Origin: Limnanthes douglasii subsp. nivea
Lineage: Eukaryota; Streptophyta; Magnoliopsida; Brassicales; Limnanthaceae
Assembly: GCA_036936605.1 (NCBI GenBank)
Contig: JAUPFV010000002.1
Location: 162,928,813 to 162,992,812, forward strand
Reading direction: 5' to 3'
Length of the DNA: 64,000 nucleotides
The notes below the pieces were generated by a model. It was not told where the DNA came from and made no database searches. It saw nothing but the letters and a program-made list of their open reading frames with translations. The translations under genes and the position numbers were made by a program. This document shows, piece after piece, positions 45,747-56,050 of this stretch. The first letter of the stretch is position 1. Each line of letters starts with the position of its first letter.

Positions 45747-48700
45747 TCAAAATTGACATTTTGATGCCAAGAGCAAATGCTTTTTTTGTAAAACTGAGTC
45801 TATGGGAATAAAATTTTGAATGAGTTTCCAAAATAAGAAAGAAAACTTCCTTGGTGTGATGGTTGTCCAGATTTTTCTATAGAAGTTTGAAGATCTCTTG
45901 TTTTTCCTTATAGAATTCCATGTGCATTTCATGTTAAAAAGGTGGCCAAGAGATAATTCCCAGATCATAACATCATCTTTAGATGAATCACTTCTGAACT
46001 TGCTAATTTAATTTATTCTGTTTTCAGGAGCAACATCATTTAGAGCCTCCAAGTCCCAAGACCCAGCTTTCCAGAAGGAGTTTACTCTGGCCTCAAGAAA
46101 CCGGCTGTTTGCAGGCAACTTATGATCCAATATAGGAGGCCAGTTGTGCAATTCTCATACCAGAAATCCATTTCGCCACGGCCTAAAGACCACCTAATAT
46201 TACTCTCTGCAACATCTTTAATTCCTACAATGCATTTCCAGGTTAGTGAGCCAACATGATTAAACTTTACTTTCAAATGATGAGAGTTTCTATTATAGAT
46301 ATCTTGCATGATTCTAGACAAGAGACTCTAATTCTTTCTCTAAACAAACCAAATATTTTGAGAGAAAGTGTCCTGAACATCAGTTAATTTTATGATATTC
46401 AGTCCACCTTCATCAAAATGAAAACAAAGCTTATCCCAAGAAGTCCAATGAACTGATTTTTCATTGAACTTAGACCTCCATAGAAATCTGTTAAAAATTC
46501 TTTCAAGCCTTTTAATTACACATATAGGAATAACAGATCTTTGCATCCAATAATAAGATATAGACATTAGGATAGTATAGATTAACGAAAGCCTTCCCCT
46601 ATAAGAAAGGAATTTAGAGTCCCATTCCATAACTTTTGAATTAATCTTGTCAAGCAATGGGCCATAATTCTTAGCCTTATTATTATTGTGCAGGTGATAG
46701 CAAGATAACAGGTTGGGAGGTTGTCAGTGCTAAAACCAGTAGTGCTCTCCAAGCTATTGATTCTGTATTGATGAAGCTTTTTGGAGGTAATGAATTTTCT
46801 TTTTTCTTTGTTTATTGATTGGCCTGACACTATTTGATACCTGTCTAAGAAGCAGCTTAATAGGTCAATAGTATAAGTAGACTATTTGTATAAATGATGA
46901 TATCATCAGCAAAAGCAGTACAAAGGACCAGAATTCTGGCCCTTGAAGCATACTGTATAGATTTGTTAGAACTTAAAAGCATAGACAGGCCTCTAATCAC
47001 GACTTCTTCACTTATAATAAAGAGGCTTGGAGACAAGGGATCACCCTGTCTCAAGCCCCTTTTTAGTTTGGAAATAACCATAACTATTTCCATTGATTAG
47101 AATATACAAGTTGACCTTCATAATCATATTAGAAACCAGATTTATGAAACTAATAGAGAAACCAAAAAGAGATAAGACTTTAATTATGAAAGAGAAGGAC
47201 ATTCTGTCAAATACTTTTGACATGTCCAACTATATCATAATATTACCTTTTTAGGCTTTCTATTGAGAACATAAGCCATTTCCTTTGCTATAAGAGTATT
47301 CTCGTGAATAAACTTGTTCTTAACAAAGGCACCTTGATTGCTTGAAATAATACGAGGAAGAATATTAGAAAGTCTGGTATTCATAAGCCTTGAGAAGATT
47401 CTATTCAACATAGAACACAAGTTTATCGGCCTGTAGTTATTCCAATTGATGGGGTTTGAAGACTTAGGAATCAGACTAATCCCAGTAGCAAACATGTCAT
47501 TTGGCATGTTATGACCCTAAATAAAGGAGTTAATGGAGGTGCAAATATCACCCTTAATAATACTCCAACATATTTTATAAAAAGTAATGTTATACCCATC
47601 TAACCATGTAGCACTGTTTGTTTTATGCTTTTAACAATATCCTAAATTTCCTCCTCATTTGCAGGAATTATAAGAAGATCATTATCTTCATTAGTCACCA
47701 ACTTGGGAATGGTGTCAAAGATATCACTAGCCATCATAATATCTTCTTCCTCCTTGCTACTGAAAGAGTCACAAGACAGGTAAGAAGTAAAAAAAGTTAA
47801 CATCAGAATTACGAATACTAGCATCATCATAATACCAACAATCCTCATATTTAATGCATTTAATATCATTTCTCCTTCTTCTTTTATCAACATAACCATG
47901 ATAAAATTTAGAATTGCAGTCATCCTCTTTAAGCCACGTATTATAACATTTTTGTCTCCAAAAAGCCTCCTCAGTTCTAAGGGCCTTTAGATGAAGAGCA
48001 ATAGCTTTCTTTAGGTTAACATTAGAGATAGAGTTATTTTCTCTTAGATGAATAGCATCCATGCTCTCATCATTAGCCTCATCTACTTTAACTTTTCTGA
48101 AAATATTCCCAAAGTGGCTTCTATTTCAAGCCTTCAAACAATTCTTAAGTTTCTTCATCTTAAACCAGAAAATTTCATTAGGCAGGGCTTTAATATTAAG
48201 CTTCCAGTTATGTTCAACAGTGCTAAGAAAGGAATCATCAGTAGACCAACCATTTAGAAATTTAAAACTTTTCTTATTGTTTAGATAAGTATTACTTAAA
48301 GTAGAAAAAGAGATAAGAAGTGGCGCATGGTCGGAACAAGTTCTGACCATGTTGATAACCTGAGTATAATTGAAAAGGTTAGACCATTTGGAGTTGATCA
48401 TTACACGGTCTAACCTTTTCCATTTTAAATTCTTGTTCAGGTGAATTTGGAGCCTACAACCCCAGCATCTTCCAGTTGGTAGTCACTGATGGTATTCACA
48501 AAGTCTTCAATACTATTATGGGAAAGGTAAGTACAACCAATTTGTTCATCAACAGAAGCACCACGTTGAAATCTCCCATGGTAGAAAATTTTCAGTAGAA
48601 AATTTTCTAAGCTCAGACCACAAATCACACCTAAGAAGCATGTTACACTTAGCATAAACCAACGTTAATACGAAATTACTATCAATCCCAGGATAACAGA

Positions 48701-48964
48701 CCTCCAAATAGAGGCATTGATCATGATTAGCCATTACATTAATACTAATATCCTTGGCCCAAAAAATCTAAATTTTGTTAGAAGAATTAGCAGAATAATT
48801 AGGAAACCCTAAACTAACAGCCATATCACATTCCACATCCACTTTTTCCATAGGCTCTTAAATAGAGAGAATCCTAACTTTCTCTTTAAAATGATCTCTT
48901 TCAATCTACCAATAGTAGAATTATTATTAACACCACGCACATTCCAACTTAAAACTTTAATCAT
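45747..48964 (-). pseudogene. LINE ORF2: endonuclease and reverse transcriptase
   Basis: The start ATG at 48964 gives MIKVLSWNVRGVNNNSTIGR, the typical apurinic-type endonuclease start. Later endonuclease blocks are VDEQIGCTYLSHN and MVRTCSDHAPLL (SDH catalytic motif, about 48340). A linker with KEDDCNSKFYHG follows at 47900. RT covers 47507-46857: SLIPKSSNPINWNNYRPI, DMSKVFDRMSFSF (catalytic Asp), LRQGDPLSPSLF and AFADDIIIY (the FADD box at about 46905). A thumb/connector (46657-46082) and zf-RVT (45968-45747) complete it. At least eight frame breaks; inactive. Confidence 0.85.
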
Positions 48965-49742
48965 GATCAAAAACAGATTTGTACTTTTTCTTTATCCCTG
49001 AAAAATGCAGAGATTTAAGAAATCTATTGCTTGGCCTTTTCCCTTTGCTAACAGATTTCAACTTTTTTTGCAATATGTTGTTGAAGCCTTGATCAGTAGA
49101 AGAGTTCTAGCTGATCTTTCTGACATGAGAGAAACAATCACTCCCAATGTTTCCTTGTCAAGGTGAGTTTCTAATAGGACGTAAACTGCTATAATCTTGA
49201 GAAATCTTGTAATCCATATCTTTATTGAGATTCTTCAAAGCATAAATAATTTCCATGTCTTCACCATGAATTTTATTTTCATTTACAAAATCTTTATAGG
49301 CACTCTGAACATTATTCATAGTCGTAGCATCTTGAAGAACAACCTTATTAGCTTCAGTGGAACGCAGGACATCATCACAATTCCCAGCATTACCAGAAGT
49401 TTTTGAAGACAAAGAATTCCTTTCAATCACAATAGACTTTAGCTTAGGAATATAGACCTGATTGTAACTTGTATTACAGTTCTTATTTTTATTCACAATC
49501 TTGTACTATTTTCCATTTGTTGGCAATAAAATTTCAGTTTCTCTTCGATCATTAAAATTCTCAATTCTATTAGTTCTTTTACTTTGAATCTTTTGTATCT
49601 TCAAACATTCATTCATCCCATGACCCAGATGACAACAAGAAGAACAATAGATAGGAATATTTTCATAAGAAACAGATAACCAACAACCTTCATTTCTTCC
49701 AAACCCTACCCATATTCTATTATGAATCTTAGCAAACACATC
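48957..49742 (-). pseudogene. LINE ORF1, C-terminal part with zinc knuckle
   Basis: Resumes directly after the Tat insertion: VFAKIHNRIWVGFGRNEG, then a CCHC knuckle (CSSCCHLGHGMNEC, about 49600-49650) and a charged tail (49496-49158). Two stops later the same frame ends in ...VFDHD and TAA at 48957-48959, overlapping the ORF2 start by 8 bases. It binds element RNA in related LINEs. Confidence 0.75.
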
Positions 49743-50119
49743 TGATGAGTCCGGATTTATTCACCACTACTCACTGAGAAAACCGGACAGGGGTAATTCG
49801 GACAATAAATGCCCACTGAACTATCCAGACAGGACAAAAGTATCAAAACACTAAACACCTTTTGACTAAGCTAGGTGTTAATCTACTTAAAAACTAATGG
49901 GTCTTTAAACTCGACCCGGTTTCACAACTTGACCCGAAAGCCCATGCATCCATAATTAAGGGTATAAATACCCAACTACTTTCATTAATGAGGGTAATGA
50001 ACATTTAATACAACCAGACCGCTTAAATCTCTCACTACAAAATACCTAAACATTTAATACCTTTGAAACTCTTCAAGACACTTGACAAAATTACCCTTAG
50101 TTTAAAATTAACCACACTA
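49743..50119 (+). repeat. 5' LTR of the nested Tat element
   Basis: Starts TGATGAGTCCGG and ends ACCACACTA (CA in the ancestor, as at the 3' LTR end). TATAAATA at 49963-49970 sits in a GGGTAT-AA-ATACCC palindrome and is the likely promoter. Confidence 0.9.
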
Positions 50120-50121
50120 AA

Positions 50122-50139
50122 TTGGCGTCCACAGTGGGA
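50122..50139 (+). other. Primer binding site of the nested Tat element
   Basis: TTGGCGTCCACAGTGGGA two bases after the LTR, a Tat-type PBS. I do not assign the tRNA. Confidence 0.7.
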
Positions 50140-51084
50140 GTTGGTGAAGAAATATGACCTATGTCAAAGATATGGTAATGAAATTCATATCCCAGCTGTT
50201 CCTTTGGAATCGATTTTTGAGCCGGGGCCTTTTGCTCGTTGGGGACTGGATTTAGTAGTGCCTCTACCAATGGCATCCGGAGGGTGCATGACTATTATTG
50301 TAGCCATTGCTTATTTCTCAAAATGGATAGAAGCGGCCCCACTGGCAGGAACTACTTCGAAAGGTGTTATAAAATTTATCTTATCAAACATTTGTTGTAG
50401 ATTTGGGGTTCCACAAAAGATAACCACAGATATGGGCCACAATTCGATAACAAGGATATGGAGAATTTATATGCCTCCCGGGGAATTCAGCATTGTTTTT
50501 CCTCTCCTTTCCACCCGCAAGCAAATGGTCAAGTTGAAGTGGCAAACAGGACCATCTTGTCCGGTTTAAAAAAGAATTTAGAAGGGGTTGTAGGAAAGTG
50601 GCCAAGCTATTTACAAGAAGTATTATGGGCATATCAGACTACTCCTGGAGCTGCTACACAAGAATCTCCTTTTGTCTTGGTATATGGTATGGATGCAATT
50701 GCTTATGTAGAGGCAATTCTTCCATCATATAGAGTCCACAATTATTCTGAACACGCTAATGAAGTGACAATCAGAAGTCAGTTGGACTTGATAAAAGAAA
50801 CAAGAGTTAAGGCTCATCTTAGAACCACCCATTACCAAAGCTTGATGAGGAGCAGATTTGCTTCCAAAATCAAAAGAAGGGATTTTCGGCCAGGGGATAA
50901 AGTATTGAGAAACATTTTCTTGCATACTAAGGAGAAGCAGTTCGGCAAGCTAGCTCCGAACTGGGAAGGTCCTTATGAGGTCTTCGAAAAGCTTAAGCCT
51001 GGGACATACAGGCTTCAAGACAAATATGGAAGAATATTAAAGCACCCCTGGAATGTTGAACACCTTCGCTTATATCTGGAATGA
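50140..51084 (+). pseudogene. int: Tat integrase (N-terminus deleted, one frameshift)
   Basis: Begins with the second half of the zinc finger (LVKKYDLCQRYGN) directly after the PBS. The core follows with WGLDLVVPLP (first Asp), VAIAYFSKWIEAAPLAGT and KITTD. A 1-bp deletion near 50432 shifts the frame, which continues at 50458 with FSSPFHPQANGQVEVANRTI (catalytic Glu) and LEGVVGKWPSYLQEVLWAYQ. The C-terminal DNA-binding part ends HPWNVEHLRLYLE at 51084. It is closely related to 7577-8394, with a different set of lesions. Confidence 0.85.
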
Positions 51085-51618
51085 AAGTTGTGTAAATATT
51101 TACTTGTTTAAAGTCCATGTAAATATTATGGGGCATACTCTTTCCTACCCTGGTGGCGCGGGGAGGTTTTAATGAGGTGTCCGGGTTTTTCAATAAAATT
51201 TGATGCCTTCTTAAAATATTCAGAGTGGTTTGATTTCAATTTCTTTAAAGTCTTCTAAGGATCTTTATCAGATCAGATTAATTTGGTTGAATGATGACTA
51301 TTAAACAAATGTCATCGAAGATTTTAAACACTCTCATCTTAAATACTTGTAAAATAAATAAGGGCTCTTTAAACATTGGCCATTAAATTTAAGAAAGTAT
51401 GAAACAGAGCAAAAATTTAGCAAGGTAAACATGTCCGGTTAAAAACCGGATGATAACGTTAGAACATAAAATATGTCTTGGCCATCCAAGGACTTTGAGT
51501 TTAAAGAAAGGCTTAGACGGACTCAAACCGGACATGGTTACAAAAATTCATTGGCCATTCAAGGACTTTAGTATTTCACAAGATTAAGAAAAACAAGTAA
51601 GAAAAGACAGTTAAAACC
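51085..51618 (+). other. Spacer between Tat integrase and antisense ORF
   Basis: Non-coding. It carries GGCATACTCTTTCCTACCC and GGTTTTAATGAGGTGTC at about 51130-51181, as at 8458-8512. Repeated CCGGACATG/CCGGTT words occur around 51430-51540. Confidence 0.6.
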
Positions 51619-54408
51619 TCAGGGCTTATTCCCTTCGGATGTTCCTGCATCGTCTTTTTTCTTAGGATCTTTGGGTTCACCACTTGAACTATCTCTGGTT
51701 CCTTCTTCCTCATCAATGGTAGAGTCGATCCCACTAGAGTAATTCTTCTTATCACCATCTGCCAGTGTGTGGAATGGGATGTCCTCATACTCCACGAATT
51801 CCCATAAGGGACCAAGTGTCCTCCTCGGAAACTTCTCGTGTAAGAGAAGTACCATGTCAGAATTTACTCCAGCATACCTTTTTTCCAATGAATCTATCAC
51901 CTCGTTGGTGTACTTATCTATGCTGGTCTGAATCCTCTTTTCCTGCTCCTTCACCAAGTCTTCCTTCTCCTTGGTTTCCTTGGACACAGCCTCTTCAAGG
52001 GAAATCTTATCACCGGACATGGTTTGGATGACATCGTCTTTAGTCTTCACATCTCCCTTCAAGGTGGAAATATCTTTTTCCAAACCGGAGCACTTAGTTT
52101 GGAGCTCTGTGTTAGCCGTCTCCGAAGTGACCGGCTTGGTTGTCAGATCTTTTTTATCCTTCTTCAACTCCTCAAGCTCCTTCTTCAGTGCCTCAATACT
52201 CTGGTTGGCATTGAGGAGGTAAGTTGACAAAGTCTCCTTGTCTGTATTGAGGGTGTTGATGAGGGCAGACTAATTTTTTACTTGCCTTTCCAAGTTGAGT
52301 ACTGGCTCAATATGGCCCAGGAGAGAGTGGGTCACCACATCGTGTTCCTTGGAGACAGTGAAGGACTTGCCATTGTAAGTCACCATATTATAAGAGCTTG
52401 GAGGAAGGTAGGGGCCAGCGAAGTTATCTTTCTCAAAATCGTTGAAATAGAGACCACTGATGTCTACTCCATCAGTATCCCCTGTGGTACCTTCCCCAGA
52501 TTGTAGATCGGTGGGAATCTGCTCTGCTAAGGTGGGTTTAGTTGAATCTGTTGGAGGTAGAGGCTCTGAAGGGAGAAGGATTACTTCTTCCCCCAAGGTG
52601 ACCTTCTTCTTCTTAGCAGTCCTCTCATCGTTGTTTGCTCTCCTTTTTCGATCCTTTTTAGGAGGCCTTGGTGGATTTTGAGGTTCACCTGCCTCCTTAA
52701 TAGTCTCATCCGTAACTACTTTGAGCAAAGTAGCATCAATCCCTCCTTAGTTCTACCCTCCTTGATTGTTCGGACCAGTCTTTTCTGCAGCACCCCAAAC
52801 TGCCTCTGTTGCAGCCTTCTTTTTCTTGCTCTTCCCTTTCATTTTGCTAGGGGCTTTGGCTCTGGAGGGCAAGGCCAGTTTGCCATCTTTTTCCTCTGTT
52901 TTCTTAAGTATGACATCTGGGGGAGGTGGTGTAGTCAGTTCCTCCCAAGTGAGATCTCTCCGGCCCGTGGTATTCCACAAGTGGGATCTCACCAAGTTGC
53001 CCGAAGTAATACGGTTGTGGAAGGTGTTCCCCTAACGTTCAGCAACCCATGCATTTAGCTTGGCACATGTGGTATGCCCCTCCTCCAAATAGCCGGTGAA
53101 CTCCTTCGACAATACTGACATGAGAAAATGGGCGATTCAAGAGTGGAATTTTTGTGAAAATAAGAATGATAAAGAGACAAATAAAACCAAATACTTACTT
53201 GTGCTCTTCCACCTGCTGGTGAGCATGCTAGGGTTAGCATTGCCTTGATCTTTCTCCCATTCTCCTATGTCCCACTGATGAATATGAACTGAGTCTTCCA
53301 GTGTTTCTCTGACTCCAACAAGTCATCCACCACTTTGAAGTTGTCTCCCATGTTGTAGTGGTAGAATGGAATGTGATGGTTTTTGCACAGGCTGGCCATT
53401 GCGGCGAATTGCTCCATTGGGAGAGAAATGTCGGACAGCCTTGATGCCATTATACAGGCAAGAAGTGTATACCAAGCATTTGGACTCAACTGGCTTGGAC
53501 AAAGTTTGATCATGTGAAAATACCTGACGATTTCTGGATCCAAGGGGAATCTAAGCCCCCAGTTGAATATCTCAGTGTAAATGACAATCTCGTTGAGCTT
53601 GCAGTCCATCGGAGTTTCTGGTGTGACTCGTATTCTCACCTTCACTGATTCCGGGATCCCCCACTCTGGTTCGGATCTGGCCTAGCTCAGCGGTGTGAGT
53701 ATAGACATAGTTGATGTTCTGCATGGCCAGCAGATACTTCACATCGACCTTCTAAAAGCAAGGTCCCACCTTGCCCTCGAAGCACTCCGGTAGCTCCGGA
53801 TGAGCGAGTCCCACCTTCACCTTGCCCTTTCCTCTTTTTTCAGAGGCAGCGTCCTCAGTTTGTCCAGAGGCTTCAGTCTTAAAGGGGGCCTCTTCGATGC
53901 TATCTTCCATTACATCTTCCATCATTGTGGAAGGTTTGTCAGTTGTTGAGGGTGGAAGAGTGTCAGCTTGTGGCTCAATGGTCTGTCCGGATGGCTGAGC
54001 ACCAGTTTTCTGGTGTCCGGTTGGGGCTCACCTCCGGGGGATTTTGTTTGAGAAGTTATTTTAGTTGCCTTCGGGGCTCTTATAGATATCTTTGATCCTG
54101 AGGCTTTATCTTTGGATGCTGACTTGGAGGCCCTGTTTTGGAGGAGTTTGGTTGTGAGCCGGTTTCTTGGCCTTTTACCAAGCGTGTTGTCCGGCGAGGG
54201 TTGGTTTTTTCTAGGGACTTTTCAATGTTAACGGATAAGGTTTCCTAACACTTGATACCGCTTTCTCTTGAGCAGTAGAAGGTTGAGACTCCTGAACAGA
54301 GGAGCCTGACGGGATTGGCGATAGGTTTGGCTGGAATAAACGTTTAGGTTTTGCGCTTTTGGTAGAAGACGATCCTTGATCAGCTTCCAAGGATGGTGTA
54401 TCAGACAT
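51619..54408 (-). pseudogene. Antisense extra ORF of the nested Tat element, two exons
   Basis: Likely start MSDTPSLEADQGSSSTKS (ATG 54408). A longer upstream frame from 54636 reaches close to the 3' LTR. The N-terminal part is Ser/Lys-rich and broken by a small deletion near 54220. A globular region (53645-53265: EIVIYTEIFNWGLRFPLDPE, PSQLSPNAWYTLLACIMASR) resembles the 'putative gypsy type transposon' domain. An apparent intron lies at 53115-53198. Exon 2 carries LTWEELTTPPPPDVILKK, a basic linker (KMKGKSKKKKAA), a long coiled coil (52230-51800) and an acidic tail. Same architecture as 8864-11085. Role unknown; extra ORFs are known in Tat elements. Confidence 0.7.
53115..53198 (-). other. 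Putative intron of the antisense Tat ORF
   Basis: On the minus strand: donor GTAAGTATTTGG at 53198, acceptor TTTTCTCATGTCAG ending at 53115; 84 nt, AT-rich, stops in the open frame. Position matches the 129-nt intron at 10214-10342. Confidence 0.6.
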
Positions 54409-54965
54409 ATTGCTTGGAGAGACTAGAAGACCAGCAGCAATGCGTCTCTCTCGTTTGACTTTTTTCTCTTTCTCTAGTTCAGGAAGATTCCACCAACCGC
54501 CTTTTACAAGAGCGTTTCTCGCTGTGAACATAAAACTATCCCAGAGAGGTTTTGAAAGAAAAGGTGAAAAGCTCTGAGAAAAGAAATTGTGGAGAGGTGA
54601 AGATGATGAAACAGTAAAAGAAAGTAATTTATACATTAGTAAGGCAAAAAGCTACTGATACCAAGAAGAAGACGAAAAGATTCAGGTAATGATTGAAAAC
54701 GGCGCTAACGTAAGAAGCATTAAATACATAAGTTACTTTTCAGGCTTAGTGGGAGCGCCGTTCTAGGGAGAAAACGGCTGGTAGGATAAATCAAAATGCA
54801 ACACGTGTCCCACGATCCAAAAAAAAACTCTTAGAATTCTGAGAAGAAATCAGTCCGGATAAATCTCGAACCAAAGACATAAACGGGCTGGAAAATGTTG
54901 TTACTGACTAAATAAGTTTTTTAGTCCTGCCAAAGACCTTTGCTAAAGCCTAAAAAATGGGCTAC

Positions 54966-55342
54966 TGATGAGTCCAGATTTATTTACCACTACTTACTGA
55001 GAAAACCAGACAGGGGTAATTCGGACAATAAATGCCCACTGAACTATCCGGACATGAGGAAAGCATTAAAACACTGAACACATTTTGACTAAGCTAGGTG
55101 CTAATCTACTTGAAAACTAATGAGTCTTTAAACTCGAACTTGTTTCACAACTTGGCCCGAAAGCCCATGGGTCCATAATTAAGGGTATAAATACCCAACT
55201 ACTTTCATTAATGAGGGTAATGAACATTTAATACAACTAGGCATCTTAAATCTCTCACTACAAAACACCCAAACATTTAATACCTTTGAAACTCTCCAAA
55301 ACACTTGACAAAATTACCCTCAGTTTAAAATAAACAACACCA
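54966..55342 (+). repeat. 3' LTR of the nested Tat element
   Basis: Starts TGATGAGTCCAG and ends AACAACACCA; same length as the 5' LTR. The tract just upstream (AAAAAATGGG) is a weak polypurine candidate. Confidence 0.9.
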
Positions 55343-55347
55343 ACATC

Positions 55348-55955
55348 CATCTCAACTAAAGCAACACCTGCATTATTGAAGATTCTGTTTTTTTCTAGGA
55401 ATTCAATCTTGTATGGAACTCCAATGGTGGCAGAAATATCCGATAACACTTTCTTGTTATACAAAAATTCAGGGATCTTCTCAAGCCTTATCCAAACTAA
55501 AGACACATGGCCCTCATATTTTTCATTGAAGTCCGGTTTCCATCGAAGAACTCTCATAGTAGAACTGCATATCCTCCAAACGTTTCTAGACCAGACTTTA
55601 CAAACATATTCCTTCATATCAAATTCCATGATAAGATACCTTAAGCCCTATTTAACCACACTATAATTGCCTCTAAACTTACGAGAAATCATAAATTGAT
55701 CGATAACAGTCTTCTTAGGCAAACTCATAGAGAATTTGCCTATGATCGTGATTTCCGACGAATGAGTCAAGAACTCCTTGACCTTGCTGGAGTACTGAAT
55801 GGATATATGATCTCCTTGATCATTTATCTTTTCAGGATTCAACTTGACATTAGTTTCCTCATTTAAGTCTTTTACAATATCAGAATAAGTTTTCTTGACA
55901 TTTCCCGATTTAATTTGTACTTTGTTTCATGAAGTAAGAACATAGAATTCATCTT
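55348..55955 (-). pseudogene. LINE ORF1, N-terminal part
   Basis: Reads SGNVKKTYSDIVKDLNEE (55900 region), KTVIDQFMISRKFRGNYSVV, then after one stop YLIMEFDMKEYVCKVWSRN and LVWIRLEKIPEFLYNKK. This is the RNA-binding DUF4283-type domain typical of plant LINE ORF1. It is cut after VALVEMDV by the Tat insertion and continues at 49742 with DVFAKIHNRIWVG. The original start is unclear because upstream frames contain a TGA. Confidence 0.75.
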
Positions 55956-56050
55956 CTTCAAAAACTTCGTTGTTATAGATCTCTGTGATAAAGATGAAGA
56001 ATGGAGAAGAGATTAGGTAGAAGAAGAAGAAGAAGAATAAGTTAGGAAAG

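Larger units (their letters stand above)
49743..55342 (+). mobile_element. Tat-lineage deletion derivative nested in the LINE
   Basis: Two 377-bp LTRs (49743-50119 and 54966-55342) are bounded by the target duplication ACATC (49738-49742, 55343-55347). Removing the element restores the LINE reading VEMDVFAKIHN. Inside, the PBS is followed within about 10 bases by integrase: gag, protease, RT and RNase H are deleted. Integrase is followed by a long antisense ORF. By hand alignment the LTRs differ at about 33 of 377 positions, indicating an old insertion. The element must have depended on others. Confidence 0.92.
45747..56050 (-). mobile_element. Plant LINE (non-LTR retrotransposon), interrupted by a Tat element
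   Basis: Minus-strand L1-type element: ORF1 (DUF4283-like domain and CCHC knuckle) and ORF2 (endonuclease, RT, zf-RVT end). Excluding the 5.6-kb insertion at 49743-55342 about 4.7 kb remain, close to a complete coding unit. No poly(A) tract is visible at the left end, where homology stops inside the C-terminal zinc region, so the 3' end is probably lost. Many stops and frameshifts. Confidence 0.85.

Noticed and set aside
53055..53240. A 61-codon minus-strand ORF across the predicted intron
   Set aside because: It reads through the GTAAGT/CAG sites and has no similarity to the equivalent Tat copy; the spliced model aligns better.
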